DNA from: Saccoglossus kowalevskii | Taxonomy: Eukaryota; Hemichordata; Enteropneusta; Harrimaniidae | Length of the DNA: 58,843 nt | Direction: 5' to 3' | NCBI RefSeq assembly: GCF_000003605.2 | Contig: NW_003137332.1 | Location: 85,100 to 143,942, forward strand | Shown here: one piece after another, positions 24,121 through 36,900 of the stretch | How the letters are laid out: each line of letters opens with the position of its first letter | How positions within the stretch are numbered: position 1 is the stretch's first letter | The notes under the pieces: generated by a model | Told to the model about the DNA's origin: nothing | Databases searched by the model: none | Seen by the model: only the letters and a program-made list of their open reading frames with translations | Position numbers and translations under genes: made by a program

Positions 24121-25059
24121 GTTCGACATTCTTAATTGAACATCAGTTATAATTTGGGCGTTGTTTTCTAAAAGGGTTATGGTTTCTAAAAAAAGAGACT
24201 TGGTAATTTTTGTACTTGAACTTCGTTTCTTTTGATCAGCCAAGTTGTGGGGCAATCATTTTACTGACTACGCTAAGCAGGTGATAGATGAGAGAATACA
24301 ATGAGTGGTAGGTGATTACAAAATCATTTTATCAGGTGTACATCCAGATCGTGTTTTCTGAATTGATCATCGTCCTGTTGTTCATCTACATCTAACATAT
24401 ACAAGCAGCAATCGTGATGGGTTTTGTAGGAAATTCATCAAATACTGATTATCTCATGCAGGTTCACCATGAAAGAACAACTTCGGCCTGAAACTGTCTG
24501 AATAACCAGTAAACGAAGACGGTTGAAATGAAATAAGGATATTATATTCAACAGCTGAGTATTTTGGGGAATCAATTGCCTAACTATTAATATTTATAGG
24601 AAGTACAACTTTGATATTAAGAGACACACTGTAAAATATTTCAGGGACTAGTTTGCTCAAACTGTGTGTTGAAAATTCACCTTATTTTCCAGAGATTTGG
24701 ACATGTAAATAGGGGGCCAGTGTGGTGGACTGATGTTATAGCTACTACGTCACTGTATCAAAAGATTTCTAGCTTTTATGTTGGCGACTGATTGTTATTG
24801 TTATTGCTATATTTGGTCAATAACATAACTGGAGAAGCTGTTATAGCATTATATAGGTACTCACCGGTTAAATAGGACGAGAGGAAAGAACACATATTTA
24901 TGGAAAAGATAATGTCGAATAAGAGGGAATATATTTTTAGTCATGTAATTTCCAGTAAGGGAAACGCAGAGTAGAATAGAATTTAGGATGATCGTATTGA
25001 CCATATTTTAAGAGGAGACGAAACGAAATGTCCAATGCCTTGAATAAAATATTAAAATG
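24121..25059. other. No gene seen
   Basis: AT-rich unique sequence up to the decayed LINE. The last part may already belong to that element but is too degraded to read. Confidence 0.4.
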
Positions 25060-25680
25060 ACAAATCCCCTGTACTAGAAGGCATTACCAAAGATTTCTAT
25101 AAGTCTGCCAAATGTTCATCTTGAATGCTATTTTTGACGCAGGAGTCTTTCCAAACGAATGGTTTAAAGATATAATTGTTGCAGTACACAAACAGGGTAG
25201 CTTGCGTGATCCACATAATTGCAGCGGAATGACCTTACTGAACTCGCTGAATAAAATTATTACATCGATATTTAATACAAGAGTGTCAGACAGTGTTTCA
25301 CAGGGATTATGGTAAGATTTATAACATATTTATACTACATGTCATGATTCAAAAATATTTGAGCAAATTAAAGAGTAGATTTTATTTTGCATTCATGGAT
25401 TTTATCATTTGATTCAGTCAACCATAATTTATTATATATTAGTATGTATAGAGGGTATTAGTCAGGAAAAGATTATTATTTTGAAGCCCATGTAAAAAGA
25501 CGTCAAAGCATGTCTTAAGGAATAACAAAGTATTAAAACATATTTCTCTTGTCAAGTTGGGGTATGCAGGGTATGCATTATAAGTTGTTGTTTTTTATTG
25601 AGAATATTGACCAATTGAATACTATGTTGGAAAATTCAGACAATGGTGGCATTCAAATCTTCCAGGCGTTGGGCACTTTT
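25060..25680 (+). mobile_element. Decayed LINE reverse-transcriptase fragment
   Basis: Translations in successive frames match the order of conserved blocks of non-LTR reverse transcriptases: an LEGITKDFYKSA-like block at about 25075; then 25112-25315 with ILNAIFDAGVFPNEWFKDII, AVHKQGS and LNSLNKIITSIFNTRVSD (the classic W-x-x-x-x-I-x-x-x-x-K-x-G-S and K-I-x-T-S-I-x-N-x-R signatures); then FDSVNHNLL, a DVKAC block, a FSCQVGV block and a GGIQIFQ block by about 25670. Stops and frameshifts separate these, so it is a dead copy. The catalytic YADD region is not visible. Clade not assigned. Confidence 0.75.
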
Positions 25681-25879
25681 GACATGAAATCAAAGACTAG
25701 TTTATCGGTGACATGATCATTGTATGTATAATATTAGGGCATTACACCTCAATTGGCATCTCCAATTCGTGGTATATCTCAGCCAGGAGAGAACACACAA
25801 TTGATCCCAATCCATGAAGAATCGTTCTACGTTAATTTCCCAATAAACCGATACAGTCAACAATAAATGTGAGCGCATA

Positions 25880-26200
25880 CAGGTAACAATATATCGCCAC
25901 CTAGCGGTGATTTTGTGTGAGGATAATCTGAATTCTCGCGGGTTTCTCGTAGGATGACATTTTTCAAACCAGTATACCAGTAGATCTCATGTCTCTATGA
26001 ATACTAATAATATATGTAAAAATAGATATAACTGCCACGTGTAAATATTATGTATAAAATCAGATATAAAACAAAAAAATAACACGACATGGGGTAAATT
26101 ATGATTTAAAAAACACGTGACCTCTTACATAAACGTAGTGTATACAGTATATTTTTATTATTATCACACCACTTCAACATTTTCATTTTCAGCTGCCATA
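25880..26200. repeat. ~290-bp direct repeat, copy 1
   Basis: Starts at tatcgccacctagcggtga and continues through ctcgcgggtttctcg, cagtagatctcatg, the run acacgacatggggtaaatta, and gtgtatacagtat. The same sequence in the same orientation lies at 27488-27800 with scattered substitutions and small indels. It has no coding content. It could be a dispersed repeat or one of two LTR-like ends of a small element. Confidence 0.88.
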
Positions 26201-26204
26201 AGTA

Positions 26205-27269
26205 CACCAATTTTCGTTCCTCATTTGACACTTGGTAGTCAAATCGAGTACCGTAGTACTACATATTGCCATGGATACCATGGTTCTCATTATTCCTGTT
26301 CCCGGCGAAATACCATATAATCCTACCAAAAAGACCATTTTACTAGCAAAAGCTGTATTTTAAGCTCGGGTCAGTGGTGTTAGTAATATGTGCCTGACAA
26401 TGTTCACAATGGAGGCTTTCCATATACAACACAGACTGGAAAGTATTTTGTATTATTTCAAGCACATGTACAATCCAGCATCACAGCTGACAATGTGACA
26501 CTACTTTACAACTAGAACAAAGTTTTCCGAGTCACATATGTCAGTGACTATACCTGGGTCAGTGGCTAGGCATTCTCACTGCGTCTGTGAAATACTTTAT
26601 TTTGGTCTTTGATGTCTGCAGGTATGAATTGAACTCTGGACTTATCGTTGCGACGTAATAATCAGAGACGAATGTACTATCAATCATTATTCCGGGTGAC
26701 ATTTCCTCACATTGCGCCATCAAGCAACCCCAAGCTGAATACTACTGCCCACTTTTATTTTTGTTGGATGCACACACTGTGACCTCTACATTTAAAATAT
26801 ATGTCCCTGATCTAAGACTTGTATTGGCGTATCAGTGCTTTATTAATTTACATAGCGTTCATAAAGTCACTACGTCACAAAAACACTTAGTTCTTTTTTC
26901 TGGTGTATTTTACAACATTACCGAACTTCATATGGGTAAATATTGATGCAAAGGGTGTAGTTACTTGTTACGTAACCACTCATTCTGTTATCATATGTTT
27001 TAATTATGGAAATTGGGCGTCATGGTAGTTGCGCGGGAGTAGTTGCTGTTTAGTAACTACGTTTGTTACGTGTTATCATTGTATATGCATAAACGTTATT
27101 CCGGAAACATGCATCAATATCCGGGTTGTGTCTTGGATTCGACTCGCGACCTGCTCAGTTTTCAGAACAAGAACCATGTAGTTAGCTCGGTTGAATTAAT
27201 TGGTAAATGTTTAGTATATGATGCAAAACCCTGTCTTATTAACACGACTTGTAATATGTAATACAGATA
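26205..27269. other. Interior between the two direct repeats; no gene seen
   Basis: No frame resembles gag, protease, reverse transcriptase or transposase. If the flanking repeats are terminal repeats, this would be a noncoding interior of about 1.3 kb that also carries a nested MITE at its right end. Confidence 0.35.
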
Positions 27270-27483
27270 TACTGTAAATTACTTTATTTTATCTGAAATT
27301 AATTTTCGCTAAAAAAAGGTTATTTTTTTTTTTTTTTTATGGAATTTATTTTCACTGATTTTTGATAAGTTGAATGTGAAATATAGGGAAAAAGGTATAT
27401 TCACTGCATTTTCACTGAATCACACCTTCAGCGAAAATAGCGGAAATAAATTCCAAGCGGAATAAAGTATTTTTAATACAGTA
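27270..27483. mobile_element. MITE, 214 bp, TACTGTA ends
   Basis: Terminal inverted repeats: TACTGTAAATTACTTTATTT at the left end, matched at the right end by an inverted TACTGTATT...ATACTTTATT. Inner matching segments (ttttcgct near 27300, agcgaaaa near 27430) extend the inverted pair. The ends read TA-CTGTA...TACAG-TA, compatible with a TA target site as used by Tc1/mariner-type elements. A 17-18 bp T run sits inside. There is no transposase. The superfamily is inferred from the ends only. Confidence 0.65.
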
Positions 27484-27487
27484 ATTC

Positions 27488-27800
27488 GTACATACAGATA
27501 TCGCCACCTAGCGGTGAATTTCTGAGAGGATTGTATGAACTCTCGCGGGTTTCTCGCATGATTAGATATTTCAAACGTAGTATACCAGTAGATCTCATGC
27601 CTCTATGAATCCTGATAATATATGTAAAAATATTAATAGCTGCCACGTGTAAACAGTATGTATGAAATCAGATATAAAACAAAAAATAACACGACATGGG
27701 GTAAATTATGATTTAAAAAACACGTGACCTCGTAGATAAATGTGGTGTATACAGTATGTTTCGATTATTACCATACAACTTAAACACAATGCAAACTGAA
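27488..27800. repeat. ~290-bp direct repeat, copy 2
   Basis: Same orientation as 25880-26200 and similar over nearly its full length. It begins within about 15 bp of the right end of the MITE. Both copies are preceded by catacag, with an 8-bp difference before the shared start. Confidence 0.88.
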
Positions 27801-28775
27801 TAATAGTACTCATATCAATTTTACACTCGTTACACATTTTATTATTAATATATAGTTACAGACTTCAAACTTGTCACAAATGTTGCATATTTCACCCACA
27901 CGACACAACAACGTTTAGTGACAACAGATCAAGGTCACAGCATGTGTTTACGTGTTTTATATTTTAACTGCATAGAAGCAAATAGCCAGTGCCATGAAAA
28001 TGTACACACATGTTCCACGTGCGATTCCCAAGACCTTGCTACATTGTGAAGTCTTGAGACAAAGGTCACAGTACGTGTGTATTATACATCACAATGGGCG
28101 AATACTAGGATCCAATATTGGTTTCCTGTACAACTCGAATGACCTGGTTACAATTTCGAGTCAAGCGTCAATATAAGTTTTTGAATTTTCTGCGGCCCTG
28201 GATATGAATAATGAAGAGATTGAATTATAGCACAGGTTGTTTTTTCTTTTCAATATTCATCTACCTAATAAATATGTTATAAGTATCAGTAAAATATTGA
28301 GAAGCAACGTCATCAAATATGATCCCCGAGTATTGTTTACTGAATATGCTATCGTACCTCAGCGCGTGTACTAGTTGTAGCAGTGTACATGACACCGAAT
28401 AATACACCAGCCACAACAATTTGACGTGTAAACAACACCCAATAAACTGAGTATTAAGGCAACGTGCTTAAAATAATATGAACAAGATTAGCACACTGGT
28501 TAGAAGCAATATTTGTATGTACTGCAAATACCTTTCAATACCGATATTACCTGATTTACAAGTTAAAACCATCTTTACCTACTCATTTTTTTCGACAACT
28601 TCGTTATGTTTTCAGAGATTATGGTTCATTTTACTGTGTTGATTCACGAGTAGGTGTTATTTACATCACCAAAACCGACCTGACGTCATTCAGGCGTAAT
28701 GTTATGACAGACATACATATTCGTGATTTTATCCAAATGTTCTATAATTGCAAACCAAAGCGCAGAATAATCTAT
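27801..28775. other. No gene seen
   Basis: AT-rich unique sequence; short frames only. Confidence 0.45.
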
Positions 28776-29393
28776 AGTACGATCCATTCCAGGCCATATG
28801 CTGTGTGTGTGTTTCCATATTACGATCCATTCTAGACCGCCTCACTGCTCTCTGTGTGTTCCCATATCTATTTTAGACCGCATGCTCTGTGCCTGTTCCC
28901 ATAGTTCAATTCATTCTTGACCGCCATCACTCTGTGTGGTTCCACATCTATTCTAGGCCGTATGCTTAGTTTACCTTCCCTTAGTACGATCCTCTCTATA
29001 CCGTATGATCCGTGAGTGCACCCATAGTTCAATTTATTCTTGACCGCTATCACTCAGCGTATTCCTATATCTATTCTAGACCGTATTTCTGTTTGCCTTC
29101 CCTTAGTACGGACCATTCTAGGCCGTACGATCTGTGAGTGCGCCCATAGTTCAATACATTCTTGACCGCTATCACTCAGCGTATTCATATATCTATTCTA
29201 GGCCATATGTTCTGTTGCCTTCCCTTAGTACGGACCATTCTAGACCGTACGATCTGTGAGTGCGCCCATAGTTCAATACATTCTTGACCACTATCACTCA
29301 GCGTATTCATATATCTATTCTAGGCCATATGTTCTGTTGCCTTCCTTTAGTACGATTCATTTTAGACTGTATGACCTGAGCGTGTTCCCATAG
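28776..29393. repeat. Minisatellite with 37-47 bp monomers and a 122-bp trimer
   Basis: Degenerate units follow the pattern agtacg/agttca/atctat, then ccattctagaccg, then a variable tract ending in cccat. In the right half three monomer types (tagtacggaccattcta, agttcaatacattcttgac, atctattctaggcc) repeat in fixed order as a 122-bp higher-order unit; two copies start at about 29101 and 29223. The left half is more divergent. Confidence 0.88.
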
Positions 29394-29750
29394 CATGTGT
29401 ACGTGTAATACATCTGTATTAACTTAGGAACATTTTTACAACAATGATTATTCCTTATAAATTTCGTAATAAACATCGAAATGCTACTGGTAAAATGTGG
29501 TTTCTTAAAATACCAAGGATAACAAACGTATCATCAACGCGCTCACTCACCGTTTTGTAAAGAGAGATAATTTAACGTCTTATTTGTGATAATGTGCATT
29601 ACATTAGCGTGCGTCACACATATGGTCGATGACGCCATGTTGACGATATATTTCGTAGTAAATAGAACACTTTCTTGCTGTGGGTTCGTTTAATTTTTTT
29701 ACACACACATTCTATAAGAGGTTTCAGTAAGTGTGTTCATCACAGAAGGC

Positions 29751-30397
29751 AATGCTGTCTAAGAAATATTAATCGTATTCGTAAATCATTATCCCAATCT
29801 GATACTGAAAAGTTGGTACATGCATTCATATCTTCTCGCTTAGACAGCTGTAATTCATTATTGTCTGGTCTCCCTGTAACTAAGATAAAACCTCTTATTC
29901 GTGTACAAAATGCAGCAGCCCGCCTTGTCACTCGTGCTCGAAAATATGACCACATTACAGACATTTTTATTAAACTTCATTGGTTACCAGTTGTACAAAG
30001 AATCAATTTCAAATTACTTTTACTAGTGTAAAATCTTTGTATGGTTTTGCCCCAAATTATCTATGTGAATTAATCGAATTTTATGTACCTAGTCGTAGTT
30101 TAAGATCTGAATCAAAGTTTCTTATTAAAACTCGTCAGGTGTGTAGTAAAAAGTCCAAGGTGTTATACAAAGACCGTGCTTTTGAAAATTTAGGTCCTAA
30201 ACTTTTTAATGAATTACCTCTGTCTGTTCGTTCTAGTCCTTCAGTAGACATTTTTAAATCCAGACTGAAAACGCACTTATTTAAATGTGCTTTTAATATT
30301 TGACTGATTGTTTATTGTATCAGCGCCTTTGATCTTCATATGTTGGAATTGTTGCGCTTAATTAAATAAAGTTATTATTTATTATTATTATTATTAA
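29751..30397 (+). mobile_element. 5'-truncated CR1/L2-like LINE, 3' end
   Basis: The translation shows the C-terminal end of a non-LTR reverse transcriptase polyprotein: LVHAFISSRLDSCNSLLSGLP, then VQNAAARLVTRARKYDHIT, LHWLPVVQRINFKLLLL, YGFAPNYLCELIEFYVPSR, LYKDRAFENLGPKLFNELP and FKSRLKTHLFKCAFNI with a stop at 30301. These blocks are typical of the CR1/L2 group. One base appears to be missing near 30028, giving a premature stop after LLLLV and a switch of frame. After the stop comes a short 3' UTR (ttgttgcgcttaattaaata) and a (TTA)n tail at 30370-30397, as in many L2/CR1 elements. The copy is dead. Confidence 0.85.
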
Positions 30398-30419
30398 ATA
30401 TTTATCGAAAACAATCAAT

Positions 30420-30670
30420 CTCTGCATAGTTCTTGAGTATGTAAGTACCAAGTTTCATTGAAATGTAATGCTAACTACTTATATCAAATGCTGAAAATTA
30501 ATTAATTATGCAAATTAGGTAATTAATATGTACTGATATTACCATAAAAACTATCAGGTCTGTGCAGTGTCGTATGACATCTATGTACCAAGTTTCATTG
30601 AAATGTGATGATTAGTACTTGAGATATCAGTGGAAAAACCGAAAATTGACTAATCATTATGCAAATTAGT
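30420..30670. repeat. ~150-bp tandem repeat cut by a gap
   Basis: Two units start around gtaccaagtttcattgaaatg (30446 and 30596) and each ends near atgcaaattag. The second unit runs straight into the run of N, so the array is probably longer in the real genome, and its collapse may have caused the gap. Confidence 0.8.
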
Positions 30671-30720
30671 NNNNNNNNNNNNNNNNNNNNNNNNNNNNNN
30701 NNNNNNNNNNNNNNNNNNNN
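30671..30720. other. Assembly gap of 50 N
   Basis: A round-number gap, so its real length is probably unknown. Confidence 0.99.
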
Positions 30721-30987
30721 CTCGTCAGGTGTGTAGTAAAAAGTCCAAGGTGTTATACAAAGACCGTGCTTTTGAAAATTTAGGTCCTAAACTTTTTAAT
30801 GAATTACCTCTGTCTGTTCGTTCTAGTCCTTCAGTAGACATTTTTAAATCCAGACTGAAAACGCACTTATTTAAATGTGCTTTTAATATTTGACTGATTG
30901 TTTATTGTATCAGCGCCTTTGATCTTCATATGTTGGAATTGTTGCGCTTAATTAAATAAAGTTATTATTATTATTATTTATTATTAA
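30721..30987 (+). mobile_element. Second copy of the LINE 3' end, next to the gap
   Basis: Starts abruptly at the gap and repeats 30131 onward. I find no difference for about 248 bp (through the stop codon and 3' UTR) until the (TTA)n tail, where length and flanks diverge. Either a very young duplicate insertion or a false duplication (haplotype or repeat mis-join) at the gap. Confidence 0.9.
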
Positions 30988-33900
30988 TGCTAGCTCTGAA
31001 GTAACGATCTGAATAGAAATGAGCTTTATGCAGTATTTGATGAATAACCAGTTTGGTGAGGGCCTCTCTGTAATATATTAGAAGTTCTCATTGGGGTCGC
31101 AAAGTTCACAGTTTATGATCAAATGTTTGTGGGCTATTAAAAGGAGTGGTTTTACGTGATAGATGGGTCGTGTGTAACATGCGGCGTGCGACGTGGGTTA
31201 GTTCTCAGTGTTCCAAACTACTCGAGTGTTTAGTCATGTGACACGTTATTATCATTGCCACCCAAGGCGTCCCTCGTTTCTCCAATACCTGCTTTACTTT
31301 TTTAAGATGACAAACAAAGCCCACTGTCGTAAAAATTATGGCTTTATGTTGAAACATTCACAACTAGTAAATAAACGGTTAGTTGGAGTTCAAGTCGACG
31401 CCAAAATGTTTTACGACCAGTTTCTGCTCGTTCAGTATGCCAAGCTTTTGAAAATAGAAACAGTTATTTTGAGTTCGATTCGTGGTATATACGTTTACTG
31501 GAAAACTGGTAAGTTATATTAGCAGCATATCAAATAACTTCAGTATTATGACTTTTAATTTCAGTTAGCTTTTTCAAATTGCGCAAATTTATACCGCGTT
31601 TATGTCATATAACTGCAAATTGAAACAATATTAATATAATAGTAGACTTAGTCAAATAGTCTTCTTTTAATAAAATATTCGTATCGGCCGTGAAACAACA
31701 CTGTTTAGCAGTGATATTCATACGACTACGGCTGTATTAGTTTGGTATCATCTAAAATTCCAATGCGTGGCGTGGCGTGGCGTGCCTTCATATGTTTGTA
31801 TTGACAAATTGGCTGTTTCTATTTTACTGTTACTAAAACTGAACTAATTATACTCTGGAAATAGATACGTGAATCGCATTCGTACTCAGTATCGTGTTTG
31901 TATTGTGTGACGCAGAGCGTTATGTGGTACACAGGCACACATATCTTGTTTCTCTGCTAGCCGTTATTCGCGACGGTAAATCGTGCATCGGGAGTTCATT
32001 TGTCATTCAGTATTTAGATTACTCGGATTATCTACCACGCGAACATCTGATACAACTACATGTATTTACCATATTGATGGTATTGGTAAGACCATCCGTC
32101 ACTTGTAACTATATTAAGTTTTATATGTATAACTAGGTAGTCAATGAGAGTGAAGTATTAATTTTCGTTCGAATAAAGTGCGAAACAGTCTGGGTAGCAA
32201 ATAATTTGAATCCACCTGTGTACCATCTTGTCACCTTGTTACTCAGTGGTTGGTTCTAGGGGCAACCATTATTTCAGGACAAGTACCCAGACTCAATAGA
32301 TTGCAGACACATAATAGACAAAGATGGCCAAGGACTGACTGCTATTGTAAATATATTGAAAAACGCGTGTTTTTAGATGACATTTGTCCAACTGTTCCTG
32401 CTTTCTTTAAACTTGACTTTTGTTGGGAAATAAGCGCATTGTCAAGGTCACGGATACGGTTAATACCAAATTCATTAACCGTGAAATTGAAGGTAGATTG
32501 TCTGTCCACTGTGTTGAGTCTTGTTCATATTACCATAAGAACACAGTGTGTTCTACGGAACCTCGAGTCCAGGGAGTGTACATTTCACGTAGATAGCTCG
32601 TACGTGTAATGGAATAAAGCTAATAGTTATCCGGGTCTAGATAACACACAGTCAATTGTTGTCGCTTAGATGTGATTCTTGTGCACACACTCGGTATCCT
32701 TGATATTGTGATTGCAATGCCCATGACCATGTAAACATTTAACATACTAATTACGTCATTTGATCCACATTATAAAACATGTAAATATAAATAATACGTA
32801 AGGTCAAATATTGAATTACTTACTCGTGTCAACTCTAACAAGAACACCATTCTTTAAGGCAAATGTGAAATCTATGAAGATATAACTATTTATCATTTTT
32901 AGTGAATGCCTGCTCCCTTCTATTAGTAAATGGATTTTTGTGCCTTCAACTGTAATAGTCTACAGGCGGGATCCTAAAATTAGGATTTGTTTTGTGTAAT
33001 ATAATGGAATACATGACAGTGTCCTGAGGCTGGGTTGACATTTGCATAAAGGTACCAAGTTATGGTATTGGGTAATTCAGTGATTTATGAGTGCAGTTCA
33101 CTTGGTAACAATGAAAGGGGCAAATAAATGGAGAGGGGAAACAGCGCAAAATAATTGGGCTACGGTAATGCTTTGAATTGGTTAGTTTGTTGCACTTGGA
33201 TGGTTACGAATGTGATCAGTTGCTGCTTTGAGCTAAAACTATTGATAGCTATAGCTAGAAGCAGAAAAGGGCGAAGTCGACGAACGTTTAACTGTTTTAG
33301 TAAAGTTTGCATGCGATACTGTGCTGTGCACTGGAACAGATAGCACCAACTAGTGAATGTCCGCTGGGGCCACTGTACTGACCTGCTATATAATGCTTCG
33401 ACAACAAGTCACAAGGAATAGTGGAGATTACGTCAATTGCTAAACAATATATAAGAAAAAGTGAAGAATCAGCATAGACACTAGCATCCTAAAAGATTAT
33501 GGGCGTCATCTACATGCCGTAAATACTCAATATAAAGATTTCAATACTGTGTCTGCTTTGAGAAAATCACGTATTGACCTGCTGTGAGTTGAATACTAGC
33601 CAGTTTTTAAAGACAGTGTTGTTCCCAGGCTCTGTAGATCCCTCGTATGCTTCAGTGATCGCACCCAATCTGTCCAAGATTCGCTTCAACTGGTATGTAT
33701 ACTTTTCAAAACATGAGATAAATAATCTCTAGAGTACGCAAATCACATGATAATCTGTATTTACTCGAAGGAAAATGACATTTTGGTAATAAGAGGAGCT
33801 AAGTTTCCCACAGATTATCAAAATATGGTATTGTTGAACCAATGAATACTAGCAATGCGCTCGTAAATAAGGAGTGTTATTCAAGACACTACATAACACG

Positions 33901-36900
33901 TTTGCATAAGGCGGACTTCAATGGTCATTTGCCTTGTCATTTATGTGTATTAGCAAGCAATTAAAAGTAAAACACGGTTAATTTTATGGTAAGTTTACTT
34001 AGCGCAAACTTTATGGTAGTGTGCATGGGGGAGGGGGGTAATGCTTTCTGACGAAGACACTTTAAGATAGTTGTTGACAGGAAATCATATAAATACACAT
34101 CGTTCCACCTTAATGTTATCTCGTATCTAGTGTGATCAGATTTACAGGAGCCTAGACAATTCGGTCTGCGAGACAGTGAATATAAAATGATTCCCATCGA
34201 TCCTAGTAGCGAAATACTCCTCTCTGTCCCATTTTGACCAGACCAGTGATTGAGTTGTAGTTTTAGATCCAGCCTTGCTAATAGTGCAAACTTCCCGCAT
34301 GTACAGCAGTGAGAAATGCCATGATTTTTTCTAGTTACTCCGCGAAAGTGTAGTTGTCCAAGAGCAAACAAGAGTACTAGGCTTTTATTGACCAACGCAA
34401 GAACAGTTTTCACTACGCAACAAATATCTACTTACAGCAAAATAAAGAGAATATCAGAATGACACATGCTAAGTCATCTGCAAGATATAACACACTTGAA
34501 TATTTAGCATACGATTTCACCCTGGATTCTTGTTATCCCATTTCTATTACGCTTTCACTCCGGTTTCCAACCCAAAAGGCAATTAACGACTACTTCAAAT
34601 AAAATAACTGGTGCATATTACGCCTATTACTTTCAGTTTGTAACAGAACGGAGTTCATGCTCAACCCTCCGTTAATTCGACTATGTACGAATCGATAATA
34701 TCACCAGGGGGAAATCCAGTAATGTCACGAGTGACGAGTGCATAATAATTCTTTTCTTATAGATAAAATTTAACTTTAGATTTAATTTGCTGCTATATAT
34801 GCTCGTCACAAAACTAATGTGTTTTTATAAAGACAGAACAATACGGATTTGCATGTGATCATGGTTTGAAAATGGAGCAGACTTGTTGGAACTAATTTAA
34901 AATGTTCGCTATTTATAAATATTTGCCACTGCTTCACATCTGTGTTGCACGCACCGGATCACAGTGGCCATCAGATGGTAATAGTACGCATGCGCAGTAA
35001 ATTAATTGTAATATAAATTACGACTATAATGTAGTAGATGGTATTATTAACTAGTGTGTTGCCATGTGCTGGTGATTCATGGTTATCATTCCCAATTTTA
35101 CTAGTTAACTATAACGTGAATATGAGTTGTGTAATAATAATAATAATAATAATAATGCGCTTGACAATGCTACTAGCATTACATCATATAAAAGGAAGGG
35201 TCAGAGAGAGAGAGAGTTCGTAGAATTTAAAAACAAATATTTTCGCTAACTGTAGTATTGCTAAACCGGCACTGACGCCATCAAGCCATGTAAAATGGAA
35301 CAACTGGAATAAAGCTCACTGGTACAACACAAAATTGGTAAACAAACATTTATATTGGTAATAAACTTGAAATAGGAATACTTTTTAATGGTGTAGTAAT
35401 AATTTCAATATGTTATACGATTATGCATATTTATTACACCAATAGGGGAGAAATATGCAAATGAGGACCAGATGTCGAGTATTTGAGTGAAAATGCTCTA
35501 ATCTACCTAGCTTAATATACAAGCAGACATTGCAATGAAACAAATCCCCAAACCAATTATTTTTATATCCTATTTGCTTAAACCGGGAATTATCGATGTT
35601 GACCCCAATTCCATATGCTATGTTCGTACACGGCGCAAAACAATCGGCGTTGTGGGTATTGGCGATGTTGACCAATACGCGCCACTGACACTCTTTTATA
35701 AAGTCGCTCTCAAAACCCAATTCTAACCATCAACACAGTATCGCTTTCTATTAACCCAGAGTGCAAGACATACAAATAGGACAAATATTGACACATCATA
35801 CATGGTGTATTATCAGCTATTTAGACAAGTGTGAATTTACCAGTACAGTTTATATAGACCTATTCACTGAGTAACAATTTACACAACAACGTATGACTTG
35901 GCAACATAATACCAAAGATCTAAGCCTTAGTTGACAATTGTTGAATTATTAGAAGTGACCCCAATCCTCCGCAGTATTAAATAGAGTAATGTTTTGCGAG
36001 GACATCTGTTTCAGATAAGCATTGATATGGACACTATAGCTATACAACCGTTGTATTGTAACACGTACCACAGAGCTTTGTTCTTTTTTTTACCCAATAC
36101 AGTACTCGCTTATAACCTTCATTTGCATATTGGCATTGGTGTCAGCAAATTGGTAATAACGCCATTGTTGTTGTCACCGCATCGCCAAACGAAGATAGAT
36201 GAAAGCAGTGGTCCGCTGTCTCTGTATTTGGAGAAAATATTCACGTACATCGGTAAACTCATACGCGTTGGACTGTGTTGCGCTTAAAAACAGCACCATT
36301 GATTGTTGGCTGCAGTTTACCAAGCGGACGAGCTTTCTTATCCGGTCTCTGTGTGGCTTCTATGTATGTGCCTTTTTACTACTCCCCATGTTCAGTAAAC
36401 TGAATTGTAAGTATATTAGTCCTCGATTTTATTTAGAGGATGAATGAATCGAATTGTATTTTTGTTTTGAATTGCAACGTTGACGGTATTGGCAGGGCGG
36501 GTGCCCACGCAATATCCATATACGCTGTAAACATTTATGACACTGTATCCACTTTGAGAATCACACCTTAACCAAACGAGTCCCTTCGTTAGAAAAGTTA
36601 ACACACAGTTTCAATTATTCAATGTATTCATCTTTTGTTGTGAAGTAAAGGTGTTTCTGAGTGATGTTTACAAACAAGTGTCAGACAAGTGGGATATTGA
36701 AAGTAAAACATCTGACCTAAATACCAGTTAAATTTTAATATCACTATGAAATATACGTTTTGTGAATAGATTAAGCAGATTAAAATGAATTCTAATTTCG
36801 AAGTCATCGTAACGTGATATACGCAGTAAATCGCGGTACTTGGGGTAGTCGTGCCGGAATATAAATTACTGGTAAAAATTATGACACAGCTCCCCTGTAA

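Noticed and set aside
31208-31522. Plus-strand frame ending near a good GTAAGT donor (31511)
   Set aside because: Starts at GTG, the product is not recognised, and no matching downstream exon was found.
33961-34413. 150-codon minus-strand frame that seems to start with a signal peptide
   Set aside because: The first codon is GTG, the content is low-complexity AT-rich, and no domain or splice signal supports it.
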